This document shows positions 34,227-42,985 of a DNA stretch of 64,000 nt, in pieces; positions within the stretch are counted from its first letter, which is position 1, and the number at the start of each line of letters is the position of its first letter. The notes below the pieces were generated by a model. That model was not told the DNA's origin and searched no databases. It saw nothing but the letters and a program-made list of their open reading frames with translations. Position numbers and translations under genes: made by a program. This DNA comes from an uncultured Gammaproteobacteria bacterium. Lineage in GTDB: Bacteria > Pseudomonadota > Gammaproteobacteria > UBA6429 > Thiohalophilaceae. The stretch covers positions 1 through 64,000 of the forward strand of contig CALBTB010000010.1 of the NCBI GenBank assembly GCA_937967995.1, given 5' to 3'.

Positions 34227-35930
34227 ATGACCAGAATCAGCAAACAGGCTTATGCGGAAATGTACGGTCCCACCACCGGTGATCGCGTTCGACTTGGCGA
34301 CACCGACGTTATTATTGAAGTGGAGCAGGACAAAACCATTTACGGTGATGAAGTCAAATTCGGTGGCGGTAAAGTCATTCGTGACGGCATGGGACAAAGC
34401 CAGCGCAGCGCAAAAGATGTCGTGGATACGGTTATCACCAATGCATTAATCCTCGATCACTGGGGCATTATCAAGGCCGATGTCGGGATCAAGGACGGGC
34501 GCATTGCCGGCATTGGCAAGGCAGGCAATCCTGACGTGCAGCCGGGTGTTGATATCATTGTGGGTCCGGGTACCGAGGCGATTGCCGGTGAAGGGCAGAT
34601 ACTTACAGCCGGTGGTATCGATGCGCATATTCATTTCATCTGCCCGCAGCAGGTGGAAGAAGCCTTGATGTCCGGAGTGACCACGATGCTCGGTGGTGGT
34701 ACCGGGCCGGCAACGGGTACCAATGCGACGACCTGTACTCCCGGGCCGTGGAACATTCATCGCATGTTACAGGCCGCGGATGATTTACCCATCAATCTCG
34801 GTTTTCTTGGCAAAGGTAACGCCAGTACACCCGCAGCAGTAACCGAACAAATCAACGCCGGTGCGATGGGACTGAAGTTACATGAAGACTGGGGCACCAC
34901 GCCGGCGGCGATCGACAACTGCCTCAGTGTGGCCGAAGACATGGACGTGCAGGTGGCGATTCATACTGACACGCTGAACGAATCCGGTTTTGTGGAAGAT
35001 ACGATTGCGGCATTCAAGGGGCGGGCGATTCACACTTACCACACTGAAGGTGCCGGCGGTGGCCATGCACCGGATATTATTCGTGCCTGTGGTGAATCCA
35101 ATGTGTTGCCGTCCAGTACCAATCCAACCCGCCCTTATACGATTAACACCATTGACGAACACCTCGACATGCTGATGGTGTGTCATCACCTGGATCCCAA
35201 TATTGCCGAAGACGTGGCCTTTGCCGAATCGCGTATTCGGCGCGAAACCATTGCCGCGGAAGATATTCTGCATGACCTGGGTGCCTTTAGCATGATTGCC
35301 TCGGATTCACAGGCTATGGGTCGGGTTGGTGAAGTCATCACACGCACCTGGCAGACAGCGCACAAAATGAAAGTACAGCGCGGTGCGATTGAAGAAGATT
35401 CAGCACGTAACGACAATCACCGTGCAAAACGTTATGTGGCCAAGTACACGATCAATCCGGCCATTACTCACGGTATTGCTGAAGAAGTCGGTTCGGTTGA
35501 AGTTGGCAAGCTCGCCGACCTGGTGTTATGGAAGCCGGCGTTTTTTGGTACCAAGCCGTCTTTGATCATCAAGGGCGGGTTTATCGTGGCGGCGCCGATG
35601 GGTGATCCCAATGCCTCGATTCCAACACCGCAACCGGTGCATTATCGTTACATGTTTGGCGCACTGGGTGGCGCGCGTCATGAAACCTGTCTCACGTTTG
35701 TGTCACAGGCAGCGCTCTTCGCCGATATCGGCAAACAACTGGGACTGCAAAAGCGCTTAAGTGCCGTGCGGGGAACTCGCAAGGTTCGCAAGGCGGACAT
35801 GATTCTGAATGACTACCAGCCGCGAATCGACGTTGATCCGCAAACCTATGAAGTTAAAGCCGATGGCCAGTTGCTAACCTGTGAACCCATGGCCGAATTA
35901 CCACTGGCACAACGTTACTTTTTGTTTTGA
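34227..35930 (+). CDS. ureC: Urease subunit alpha (catalytic)
   Basis: 567 residues, the standard length. The dinuclear nickel site is complete: H-I-H near 134-136, the carbamylated Lys in G-L-K-L-H-E-D near 217, H-T-D-T-L-N-E near 246, H-T-Y-H-T-E-G-A-G-G-G-H near 272, and Asp in S-D-S-Q-A-M-G-R near 360; the mobile-flap C-H-H-L-D (about 319-323) is also intact. Active urease is expected once nickel is loaded. Confidence 0.98.
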   Translation: MTRISKQAYAEMYGPTTGDRVRLGDTDVIIEVEQDKTIYGDEVKFGGGKVIRDGMGQSQRSAKDVVDTVITNALILDHWGIIKADVGIKDGRIAGIGKAGNPDVQPGVDIIVGPGTEAIAGEGQILTAGGIDAHIHFICPQQVEEALMSGVTTMLGGGTGPATGTNATTCTPGPWNIHRMLQAADDLPINLGFLGKGNASTPAAVTEQINAGAMGLKLHEDWGTTPAAIDNCLSVAEDMDVQVAIHTDTLNESGFVEDTIAAFKGRAIHTYHTEGAGGGHAPDIIRACGESNVLPSSTNPTRPYTINTIDEHLDMLMVCHHLDPNIAEDVAFAESRIRRETIAAEDILHDLGAFSMIASDSQAMGRVGEVITRTWQTAHKMKVQRGAIEEDSARNDNHRAKRYVAKYTINPAITHGIAEEVGSVEVGKLADLVLWKPAFFGTKPSLIIKGGFIVAAPMGDPNASIPTPQPVHYRYMFGALGGARHETCLTFVSQAALFADIGKQLGLQKRLSAVRGTRKVRKADMILNDYQPRIDVDPQTYEVKADGQLLTCEPMAELPLAQRYFLF

Positions 35931-35935
35931 TTATT

Positions 35936-36391
35936 ATGTTAGTTACCGCACACATCATTGAACATGAACACAGCACTGTCAGCCCGGATGCATTATCCGT
36001 TTCCCTGCCGTTCGAAACCCGACAGAAAAGCCGTTTACAGGCGACATTGAGTAATGGCGATGCCATCGGCCTGTTGCTGCCGCGTGGCACTGTGCTTCGA
36101 AATGGGGACTATTTAAAGACTGAAACGGGTATAATTATACGGGTCGAGGCCGCCGAAGAATCTGTGTCCACGGCAAAAATTCAGGATAAACAATTATTTG
36201 CACGGGCCTGTTACCATCTGGGTAATCGCCACGTGCCTTTACAAATCGGTGATGACTGGCTGCGTTATCTGCACGACCATGTGCTGGATGACATGTTAAA
36301 GGGACTGGGGGTGCAGCCTGCACACGAGATGGCCCCCTTTGAGCCGGAATCCGGTGCCTATGCCGGTGGCCACCACCATCATCACCACTGA
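35936..36391 (+). CDS. ureE: Urease nickel metallochaperone UreE
   Basis: 151 residues from this ATG. An N-terminal peptide-binding domain is followed by the metal-binding domain (A-R-A-C-Y-H-L-G-N-R-H-V-P, about 90-102). The protein ends G-G-H-H-H-H-H-H, a natural six-His tail like the His-rich tails of other UreE proteins, which bind extra nickel. A TTG three codons upstream is less likely, as it overlaps the ureC stop. Confidence 0.95.
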   Translation: MLVTAHIIEHEHSTVSPDALSVSLPFETRQKSRLQATLSNGDAIGLLLPRGTVLRNGDYLKTETGIIIRVEAAEESVSTAKIQDKQLFARACYHLGNRHVPLQIGDDWLRYLHDHVLDDMLKGLGVQPAHEMAPFEPESGAYAGGHHHHHH

Positions 36392-36408
36392 TATCAGGGA
36401 TGAACAAC

Positions 36409-37077
36409 ATGGACTTTTCTGCATTACGTTTATGGCAATTGATCAGCCCGGCGTTACCGGTCGGGGCGTATGCCTATTCCCAGGGGCTGGAATATGCGAT
36501 TGATGCGGGCTGGTTAAAAACCGAAGATGATGTCTACCAGTGGATCAGCGGCCAGGTGACACATAACCTGTCACACCTGGATGTGCCGGTACTTAAACGC
36601 CTGTATCTCGCCTGGTCTGAAGACAATACCAATCGGGTTGAATTCTGGACGCGTTATTTACTTGTTTCACGCGAAGCCCGTGAACTGAAAACCGAAGACC
36701 GGCAACTGGGCATGGCGCTGGCGACACTGTTAACGAATCTGGGAATCAGCGAAGCAGAAGACTATTGTCGTGATCGTGAGGTGACATTTGCGAGCATGCT
36801 GGCACTGGCTGCAACACGCTGGGAAATAAAATCCGAAACACTGGCCATGGCCTACCTGTGGATGTGGTGTGAAAATCAGGTTGCGGCGGCCATTAAGCTG
36901 GTTCCACTCGGCCAAACCAGTGGTCAGAAATTATTGCAGCGTGTTGCCGAGGTGATACCTTCAGCGGCGAAAAAAGGCATGTCGCTGGCTGACGATGATA
37001 TCGGCATGGCGGCGCCGGGTGTCGGTATTGCCAGTGCCTTACACGAAATACAATACAGCCGTCTGTTTAGATCATAA
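36409..37077 (+). CDS. ureF: Urease accessory protein UreF
   Basis: 222 residues from this ATG; another ATG three codons earlier is possible. I prefer this one because AGGGA sits 8 bases upstream, whereas for the earlier ATG it is adjacent. UreF motifs: L-I-S-P-A-L-P-V-G-A-Y-A-Y-S-Q-G-L-E near the start, S-R-E-A-R-E-L-K-T-E-D and the C-terminal M-A-A-P-G-V-G-I-A-S-A-L-H-E. UreF bridges UreD and UreG. Confidence 0.94.
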   Translation: MDFSALRLWQLISPALPVGAYAYSQGLEYAIDAGWLKTEDDVYQWISGQVTHNLSHLDVPVLKRLYLAWSEDNTNRVEFWTRYLLVSREARELKTEDRQLGMALATLLTNLGISEAEDYCRDREVTFASMLALAATRWEIKSETLAMAYLWMWCENQVAAAIKLVPLGQTSGQKLLQRVAEVIPSAAKKGMSLADDDIGMAAPGVGIASALHEIQYSRLFRS

Positions 37078-37108
37078 CGCAGGCGCCGAGTAGTAACAGG
37101 AGTTTGTA

Positions 37109-37735
37109 ATGTCACATGATCAAGTTTTACGTGTGGGGGTCGGTGGTCCGGTCGGCTCGGGAAAAACCGCGCTGGTGGAAGCCCTGTGCAAGTCCATGCG
37201 CGATCAGTTCAATATTGCTGTTGTCACCAATGACATCTACACCAAGGAAGATGCGCAGTTCCTGATTAAACATGCGGCACTCAATGAAGATCGCATCATT
37301 GGGGTTGAAACCGGCGGTTGTCCACACACGGCAATTCGCGAAGACGCCTCCATGAACCTGGCTGCCGTGGCAGAGCTCAATGCACGATTCACCGATCTTG
37401 ATCTGGTGTTCATCGAAAGCGGCGGCGATAACCTCAGTGCCACCTTCAGTCCCGAACTCTCTGATCTGACGATCTATGTCATCGATGTCTCTGCAGGCGA
37501 CAAGATACCGCGTAAGGGCGGACCGGGCATCACCAGGTCTGATTTACTGGTCATCAATAAAACCGACCTGGCCCCGTATGTGGGCGCATCACTCGATGTC
37601 ATGGCGCGTGACGCACGCATGATGCGCGGTGAAAAGCCGTTTGTTTTTACCAACCTCAAAACCGGAGCAGGGCTTGCAGAAATTGAGGCTTTTGTTATCA
37701 GCAAAGGCATGCTCAAACAGGTCGTTAACCAGTAA
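37109..37735 (+). CDS. ureG: Urease accessory GTPase UreG
   Basis: 208 residues. A SIMIBI GTPase: P-loop G-P-V-G-S-G-K-T-A-L (about 12-21), the invariant metal site C-P-H (V-E-T-G-G-C-P-H-T-A-I-R near 68-79), E-S-G-G-D-N-L, and the N-K-T-D guanine motif near 150. It delivers nickel to urease with GTP hydrolysis. Last gene of the urease operon. Confidence 0.98.
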   Translation: MSHDQVLRVGVGGPVGSGKTALVEALCKSMRDQFNIAVVTNDIYTKEDAQFLIKHAALNEDRIIGVETGGCPHTAIREDASMNLAAVAELNARFTDLDLVFIESGGDNLSATFSPELSDLTIYVIDVSAGDKIPRKGGPGITRSDLLVINKTDLAPYVGASLDVMARDARMMRGEKPFVFTNLKTGAGLAEIEAFVISKGMLKQVVNQ

Positions 37736-37750
37736 TTCTCCGTGCATTTT

Positions 37751-37780
37751 CGCACCAAAGTAATGCGCAAGCGTGGTGCA
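37751..37780 (+). promoter_or_regulatory. Two overlapping NtrC-like binding sites
   Basis: CGCACCAAAGTAATGCG (37751-37767) and TGCGCAAGCGTGGTGCA (37764-37780) each match the NtrC pattern TGCAC-N7-GTGCA with few mismatches. They lie about 110 and 100 bases upstream of the -24/-12 element, where enhancer sites normally sit. Confidence 0.65.
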
Positions 37781-37860
37781 CACGCACTGTAAAGGATCAT
37801 TTTAATCGTGACCGTTACATCCCAAATCCATATCTGACTGTTTTTTAAGATAATTTCACG

Positions 37861-37877
37861 TTGGCACAGTGATTGCT
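37861..37877 (+). promoter_or_regulatory. Sigma-54 promoter of porin-urt unit
   Basis: TTGGCACAGTGATTGCT has GG and GC exactly at -24/-12 spacing (10 bases between) and matches the TGGCAC-N5-TTGCW consensus. The predicted start near 37889 leaves a leader of about 108 nt before the TorF porin. Confidence 0.88.
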
Positions 37878-37996
37878 CCAGTGCACTCAAACCTGCTCTG
37901 TCTGTATCGAATTAGTCCGTATCAAAATTATTGAATAGGCAACAGGGCAACAAGATTGACAACTAATCATCTAAAAAACACATTCGGGAGTAAAAG

Positions 37997-38749
37997 ATGA
38001 AATCATTAAAAACTAACCTAACCGCTGCCGCTGTGGCCGCTACTGTTGCGACCGGTGCCACATTCGCAGCTCCGCAAAGTGCACAGGCAGAGGTGGGATA
38101 CAACATCGGTATCCATTCTAAATATCTGCTCCGTGGTATTTTTGAAGAAAATACCGGTACTGCTATTCAGGGCGGCGCAGACTGGAGTAACGAAGATGGC
38201 TGGTACGCAGGCTGGTGGTTCTCAAGCCTGAGCTACAGTTATGAAGCGCCATCAGATGGTAAGACCAATACTCGCGGTTTCGAAAATGACTTCTATGGTG
38301 GTTACACTGGTGAGTTTGGCGACGGCTTTGGCTATGACGTTGGTTTGATTCAGTACGTCTACGTCAATGTTGATGATTCTGATCTGACAGAATTAGTTGC
38401 CAGCCTTTCTTTCAAGGATTTTTATGTTAAGGCCCAGTACCTGTTAAACGATGGCTGGTGGGGTAACTCTGGTGATATTTACTGGACAGCAGGCTGGTCC
38501 GGTGGTGTCGGTGGTGACGTTACACTGGCGCTTGATTATGGTTACTACTCTTATGACACCAGTGATAACAGTGAACTGGGAACGGCAACGACCAGTGATT
38601 CCGGTTTCCGTCACTTAAATGTCACAGCATCCAAGCCAATTGGTAAAACCGGCGCAGAGGCCTATGTACAGTACACCTTTGCAGGTGAAGACCGCGCTGG
38701 AGCCGAATATAACGACTCAATGGTCGTCGGCGTGACCTATAGCTTCTAA
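37997..38749 (+). CDS. TorF family putative porin (second copy, urea-linked)
   Basis: 250 residues. Signal peptide (about 1-31, cleavage A-Q-A-E), then V-G-Y-N-I-G-I-H-S-K-Y-L-L-R-G-I-F and many Trp/Tyr-rich beta strands, ending V-V-G-V-T-Y-S-F with a terminal Phe typical of outer-membrane barrels. It is the first gene after the sigma-54/NtrC promoter and directly precedes urtA, so it is probably the outer-membrane entry route for urea. That role is inferred. GGGAG lies before the ATG. A partial terminator separates it from urtA. Confidence 0.87.
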   Translation: MKSLKTNLTAAAVAATVATGATFAAPQSAQAEVGYNIGIHSKYLLRGIFEENTGTAIQGGADWSNEDGWYAGWWFSSLSYSYEAPSDGKTNTRGFENDFYGGYTGEFGDGFGYDVGLIQYVYVNVDDSDLTELVASLSFKDFYVKAQYLLNDGWWGNSGDIYWTAGWSGGVGGDVTLALDYGYYSYDTSDNSELGTATTSDSGFRHLNVTASKPIGKTGAEAYVQYTFAGEDRAGAEYNDSMVVGVTYSF

Positions 38750-38766
38750 AGAAGTAACTCGAAAGG

Positions 38767-38795
38767 AAAAGTGGCTGCTCAATGCAGCCACTTTT
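38767..38795 (+). terminator. Hairpin between porin and urtA (attenuator-like)
   Basis: A 12-bp perfect stem AAAAGTGGCTGC / GCAGCCACTTTT with loop TCAAT, ending in four T then C. No promoter is seen after it, so partial read-through into urtA would set a porin-high gradient. Confidence 0.75.
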
Positions 38796-38830
38796 CTATC
38801 TCCCAAACAAAAAGGTGGAGGAAATCAAGA

Positions 38831-40117
38831 ATGGGTAAATGGATTAAAAAATTATTGGGTGTTGTAACGGCCCTGGCAGTCATGTCTTCGGGTGCCGTTC
38901 AGGCCAAGGATACAATCAAGGTGGGCGTGCTGCATTCATTGTCCGGCACCATGGCCATCAGTGAAACAACATTGAAAGATACAGTCCTCATGCTTATCGA
39001 TGAGCAGAACAAGAAAGGTGGTCTGCTGGGTAAGAAGCTGGAAGCCGTGGTGGTAGACCCGGCGTCCAACTGGCCGTTATTTGCGGAAAAGACCCGTGAA
39101 TTAATCGAAAAAGAAAAAGTCGATGTGATATTCGGTTGCTGGACGTCTGTGTCACGTAAGTCAGTCTTGCCGGTTATTGAAGAACTGAACGGCCTGCTGT
39201 TTTATCCGGTTCAGTATGAAGGTGAAGAATCTTCCAAGAACGTTTTTTACACCGGTGCGGCACCTAACCAGCAGGCAATTCCGGCCGTGGATTATCTGAT
39301 GAAAGAAGTCGGTGTTAAACGCTGGGTACTTGCTGGTACGGACTATGTTTATCCCCGTACCACCAACAAGATCCTGGAAGCCTATCTCAAGGCCAAAGGT
39401 GTTAAAGCTGAAGACATCATGATCAACTACACACCATTTGGACATTCTGACTGGCAGAGTATTGTTTCCGATATCAAGAAATTCGGATCAGCCGGCAAGA
39501 AGACCGCCGTGGTGTCCACCATTAATGGTGATGCCAACGTGCCTTTCTACAAGGAACTGGGTAACCAGGGGCTATCTGCAGAAGATATTCCGGTCGTGGC
39601 ATTCTCGGTTGGTGAAGAAGAGTTATCCGGTATCGATACCAAGCCACTGGTCGGTCACCTGGCAGCATGGAACTATTTCATGAGTGTTGATAACAAGGAT
39701 AATGCCGCGTTTATCAAGCAGTGGCACAAGTTCATCAAGAACAAGAAACGTGTTACCAATGACCCGATGGAAGCGCACTACATTGGTTTCAAGATGTGGG
39801 TCAAGGCTGTCGAGAAGGCCAAGAGCACAGATACTGACAAGGTTGAGCAGGCCATGATCGGTATCAAGGTTCCGAACCTGACCGGTGGTGTGGCCGAAAT
39901 GCTGCCAAACCATCACCTGACCAAGCCGGTATTGATCGGTGAAATCCAGGAAGACGGCCAGTTTGCTGTTGTATGGGAAACGGAAGGTACAGTACCGGGT
40001 GATGCCTGGTCAGATTTCCTGCCGGGCAGCAAAGATGTTGTGGCAGATTGGGTAAAACTCAAGTGTGGTAATTACAATACCAAGACCAAGAAATGCTCTG
40101 GTCAGAACTATAAATAA
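38831..40117 (+). CDS. urtA: Urea ABC transporter substrate-binding protein UrtA
   Basis: 428 residues. Signal peptide (about 1-25, cleavage V-Q-A-K), then a type I periplasmic binding fold of the Leu/amide family: I-K-V-G-V-L-H-S-L-S-G-T-M-A-I-S-E, V-F-G-C-W-T-S-V-S-R, L-L-F-Y-P-V-Q-Y-E-G-E-E, the UrtA-specific pocket sequence. The start is the ATG with GGAGG upstream; the frame extends 20 codons further into the terminator hairpin and is rejected there. Confidence 0.97.
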   Translation: MGKWIKKLLGVVTALAVMSSGAVQAKDTIKVGVLHSLSGTMAISETTLKDTVLMLIDEQNKKGGLLGKKLEAVVVDPASNWPLFAEKTRELIEKEKVDVIFGCWTSVSRKSVLPVIEELNGLLFYPVQYEGEESSKNVFYTGAAPNQQAIPAVDYLMKEVGVKRWVLAGTDYVYPRTTNKILEAYLKAKGVKAEDIMINYTPFGHSDWQSIVSDIKKFGSAGKKTAVVSTINGDANVPFYKELGNQGLSAEDIPVVAFSVGEEELSGIDTKPLVGHLAAWNYFMSVDNKDNAAFIKQWHKFIKNKKRVTNDPMEAHYIGFKMWVKAVEKAKSTDTDKVEQAMIGIKVPNLTGGVAEMLPNHHLTKPVLIGEIQEDGQFAVVWETEGTVPGDAWSDFLPGSKDVVADWVKLKCGNYNTKTKKCSGQNYK

Positions 40118-40131
40118 TAACAACACATTGG

Positions 40132-40168
40132 GCGGCCAGCCGGGCATTGCCTGTCTGGCCGCTTTTTT
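40132..40168 (+). terminator. Rho-independent terminator/attenuator between urtA and urtB
   Basis: GCGGCCAG / CTGGCCGC stem followed by TTTTTTATT. The downstream permease genes have no promoter that I can see, so this is likely a partial terminator that makes the binding protein more abundant than the permease. Confidence 0.85.
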
Positions 40169-40213
40169 ATTAAGATGGCTGCCTGCTGCGCCATTACACA
40201 AATAATGATAACG

Positions 40214-41866
40214 ATGAAAAAATCACGGGCTGCATATTTCAGGCTGTTTCTGGCATTCATGCTGATGTGCATGCCGTTGTGGAGTGTGGCACAAACTGAA
40301 GCCACAGACGCTGTCGAGCAGACTGCCGGTACCACATCTTCGCTGAGCGAAGCCCTGTCGGGGCTGACTTCACGCAGCTTCAAGGAAAAAGAAAGCGCCA
40401 TTGAAAAACTCGCCGTTATCGATGATCCGGCCGTTTTACCGATCCTGAAAGTGATGCTGGATGGCAAACTTCATTACGTCAAAGAAACGGGTGAGGTGGT
40501 CTTTGTCGAGAAGACTGAGGAAGGTTATGAAATTACGCATGCCGAGACAGGCGAAGTCATCGGTACGGTCAGCAAAAGCAAGCTGAAAAAAATCATTGTC
40601 AATAATAAGCTGCGACGTCAATTACGCGGGGAAATTGCCCAGTTAAGTATTCGTAATCCGGATGCGGATATACGAATGGCGGCCGTACAGGAGATTGTCA
40701 AAAACATTGATGAGCAAAGCGTGGCGATACTGGAAAAACTGGTCGCCCGTGAAAAAGACAGCGATATTCTGGAGCTGGCCAATGTTGGTCTGGCGTTATG
40801 GTATGTGCAGTCAGAAGATAAGGTAACGAGATTAGCGGCGATTAACACCATGGCTGACAGCCTGATGCCATCCGTCAAAGCCAGCCTGGAAAATATTCTT
40901 GAGACAGACTCTGATCTTGAGGTCAAGGCGGCCACCAGGCGGGCATTAGGAAAAATCGAAGAAAAGATCAAATATTACGCCTTTCTTGAAAATTTAATTT
41001 TCGGTCTGAGTCTCGGTTCGATCTTGTTACTCATTGCGATTGGCCTGTCCATTACCTTTGGTGTCATGGGTGTGATTAACATGGCACATGGCGAGCTGAT
41101 GATGCTGGGCGCCTACACCACGTTCGTGGTTCAACAGATGATGCCCAACTACATTAATACATCAATATTCGTTGCTATTCCGCTGGCATTCCTGGTAGCC
41201 GGATTTGTCGGCATCCTTATCGAACGATTCGTGATTCGTTTCCTGTATGGCCGTGCACTGGAAACCTTACTGGCTACATTTGGTATCAGCCTGATACTGC
41301 AACAGTTAGTGCGATCAATTTTTGGTCCTACTAATCAGGCGGTCGAAACACCGTCGTTCATGAGCGGTTCACTGGAAATCAACAGCATTTTTGCGATTAC
41401 CTACAATCGCCTGTACATATTTATTTTTGCCATGCTGGTGTTTGCGATTCTGTTACTCATTCTGAAAAAGACCCGCCTGGGTTTACAGGTACGCGCCGTC
41501 GCACAAAACCGTGCCATGGCCAAGGCCATGGGTGTGCGCAGTGAATGGGTCGATGCGCTGACATTTGGACTGGGTTCCGGTATTGCCGGTGTCGCTGGTG
41601 TGGCGCTCAGTCAGCTTACCAACGTCGGCCCTAACCTTGGGCAGGCTTATATTATCGATTCCTTCATGGTGGTCGTGTTTGGTGGTGTCGGAAACCTGTG
41701 GGGCACCGTGGTCGGTGGATTGTCGCTGGGTGTATTGAATAAATTTCTCGAACCCTGGTCGGGTGCTGTGATGGCGAAAATCCTGGTGCTGGTGTTGATC
41801 ATCCTGTTTATTCAGAAACGGCCGCGCGGCCTGTTCCCGCAAAAAGGCCGTGCGGCTGAGAATTAA
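40214..41866 (+). CDS. urtB: Urea ABC transporter permease UrtB
   Basis: About 550 residues. A signal-like N-terminus, then a roughly 230-residue helical extracytoplasmic region with HEAT-like repeats (A-A-V-Q-E-I-V, A-I-N-T-M-A-D), then a LivH-type permease with about eight membrane segments and G-L-G-S-G-I-A-G-V-A-G-V. The long N-terminal domain is normal for UrtB. Start uncertain: ATGs at 40175 and 40205 are alternatives, none with a strong SD; the one chosen gives the cleanest signal sequence. Confidence 0.93.
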   Translation: MKKSRAAYFRLFLAFMLMCMPLWSVAQTEATDAVEQTAGTTSSLSEALSGLTSRSFKEKESAIEKLAVIDDPAVLPILKVMLDGKLHYVKETGEVVFVEKTEEGYEITHAETGEVIGTVSKSKLKKIIVNNKLRRQLRGEIAQLSIRNPDADIRMAAVQEIVKNIDEQSVAILEKLVAREKDSDILELANVGLALWYVQSEDKVTRLAAINTMADSLMPSVKASLENILETDSDLEVKAATRRALGKIEEKIKYYAFLENLIFGLSLGSILLLIAIGLSITFGVMGVINMAHGELMMLGAYTTFVVQQMMPNYINTSIFVAIPLAFLVAGFVGILIERFVIRFLYGRALETLLATFGISLILQQLVRSIFGPTNQAVETPSFMSGSLEINSIFAITYNRLYIFIFAMLVFAILLLILKKTRLGLQVRAVAQNRAMAKAMGVRSEWVDALTFGLGSGIAGVAGVALSQLTNVGPNLGQAYIIDSFMVVVFGGVGNLWGTVVGGLSLGVLNKFLEPWSGAVMAKILVLVLIILFIQKRPRGLFPQKGRAAEN

Positions 41867-41868
41867 TT

Positions 41869-42981
41869 ATGCGTCAGTCTATTTTCCTGCAATTTTTTCA
41901 GAACGATAAGGGCGGCAAGGTCTTTCTGGCTGTCTTGCTGGCGCTGATTGTCGTTATACCGACGTTTAACCTGTTGGTGCCGGCAGATTCGGCGTTTCAT
42001 GTTTCGACCTACACGGTCACCCTGCTGGGTAAATACCTTTGTTACGCCATGCTGGCGATTGCCCTGGATCTGGTGTGGGGCTATTGCGGTATTTTAAGTC
42101 TGGGACACGGAGCTTTCTTTGCATTAGGTGGTTACGCCATGGGCATGTATCTGATGCGACAGATCGGTGATCGTGGCGTTTACGGGAATCCAAACCTGCC
42201 CGACTTCATGGTGTTTTTAAACTGGCAGGAACTGCCGTGGTTCTGGTACGGCTTTGATATGTTCTGGTTTGCCATGCTGATGGTGATCCTGGTGCCCGGT
42301 ATTCTGGCATTTGTATTTGGCTGGCTGGCATTTCGATCGCGTGTAACCGGTGTGTACCTGTCGATCATGACACAGGCACTGACGTTTGCTTTGATGCTGG
42401 CCTTCTTTCGCAATGAAATGGGATTCGGTGGCAATAACGGCCTGACCGACTTCAAGGACATACTTGGCTTTGATTTACAGTCTGATACGACCCGTTCAGC
42501 TTTATTTATAGTAACAGCGGCGTTTGTCATGCTGGCCTATATCGTGGGTCGGTACGTCGTCACGTCAAAGCTGGGCCGTGTCGTTGTCGCTGTGCGTGAT
42601 GCCGAAGATCGTGCCCGCTTTATCGGTTACAAGGTGGAAAGTTTCAAGTTATGGGTGTTTGTGTTGTCGGCGGTGCTGGCCGGTATTGCCGGCGCGTTAT
42701 TTGTGCCACAGGTCGGCATTATTAATCCCGGTGAATTCTCACCGTTAAATTCGATAGAACTGGTAGTGTGGGTCGCCGTCGGTGGTCGTGCGACTTTATA
42801 TGGTGCCGCCATGGGTGCGGTGCTGGTGAATTATGCCAAGACCTATTTCACGGCGGCATTACCGGAGATATGGCTGTTTGCGCTGGGCGGCTTATTCATT
42901 GTTGTCACGATTTTCTTACCGAAAGGACTGGTTGGTTTGTGGAACCAGTTACGAAAATCGAAAACCAAGGCGGAGCCCTGA
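41869..42981 (+). CDS. urtC: Urea ABC transporter permease UrtC
   Basis: 370 residues, LivM-type permease with about ten membrane segments. Signature stretches are L-D-L-V-W-G-Y-C-G-I-L-S-L-G-H-G-A-F-F-A-L-G-G and V-A-V-R-D-A-E-D-R-A-R-F-I-G-Y (cytoplasmic coupling loop). It pairs with UrtB to form the urea channel. The gap to urtB is 2 bases. Confidence 0.97.
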   Translation: MRQSIFLQFFQNDKGGKVFLAVLLALIVVIPTFNLLVPADSAFHVSTYTVTLLGKYLCYAMLAIALDLVWGYCGILSLGHGAFFALGGYAMGMYLMRQIGDRGVYGNPNLPDFMVFLNWQELPWFWYGFDMFWFAMLMVILVPGILAFVFGWLAFRSRVTGVYLSIMTQALTFALMLAFFRNEMGFGGNNGLTDFKDILGFDLQSDTTRSALFIVTAAFVMLAYIVGRYVVTSKLGRVVVAVRDAEDRARFIGYKVESFKLWVFVLSAVLAGIAGALFVPQVGIINPGEFSPLNSIELVVWVAVGGRATLYGAAMGAVLVNYAKTYFTAALPEIWLFALGGLFIVVTIFLPKGLVGLWNQLRKSKTKAEP

Positions 42982-42985
42982 TCTT

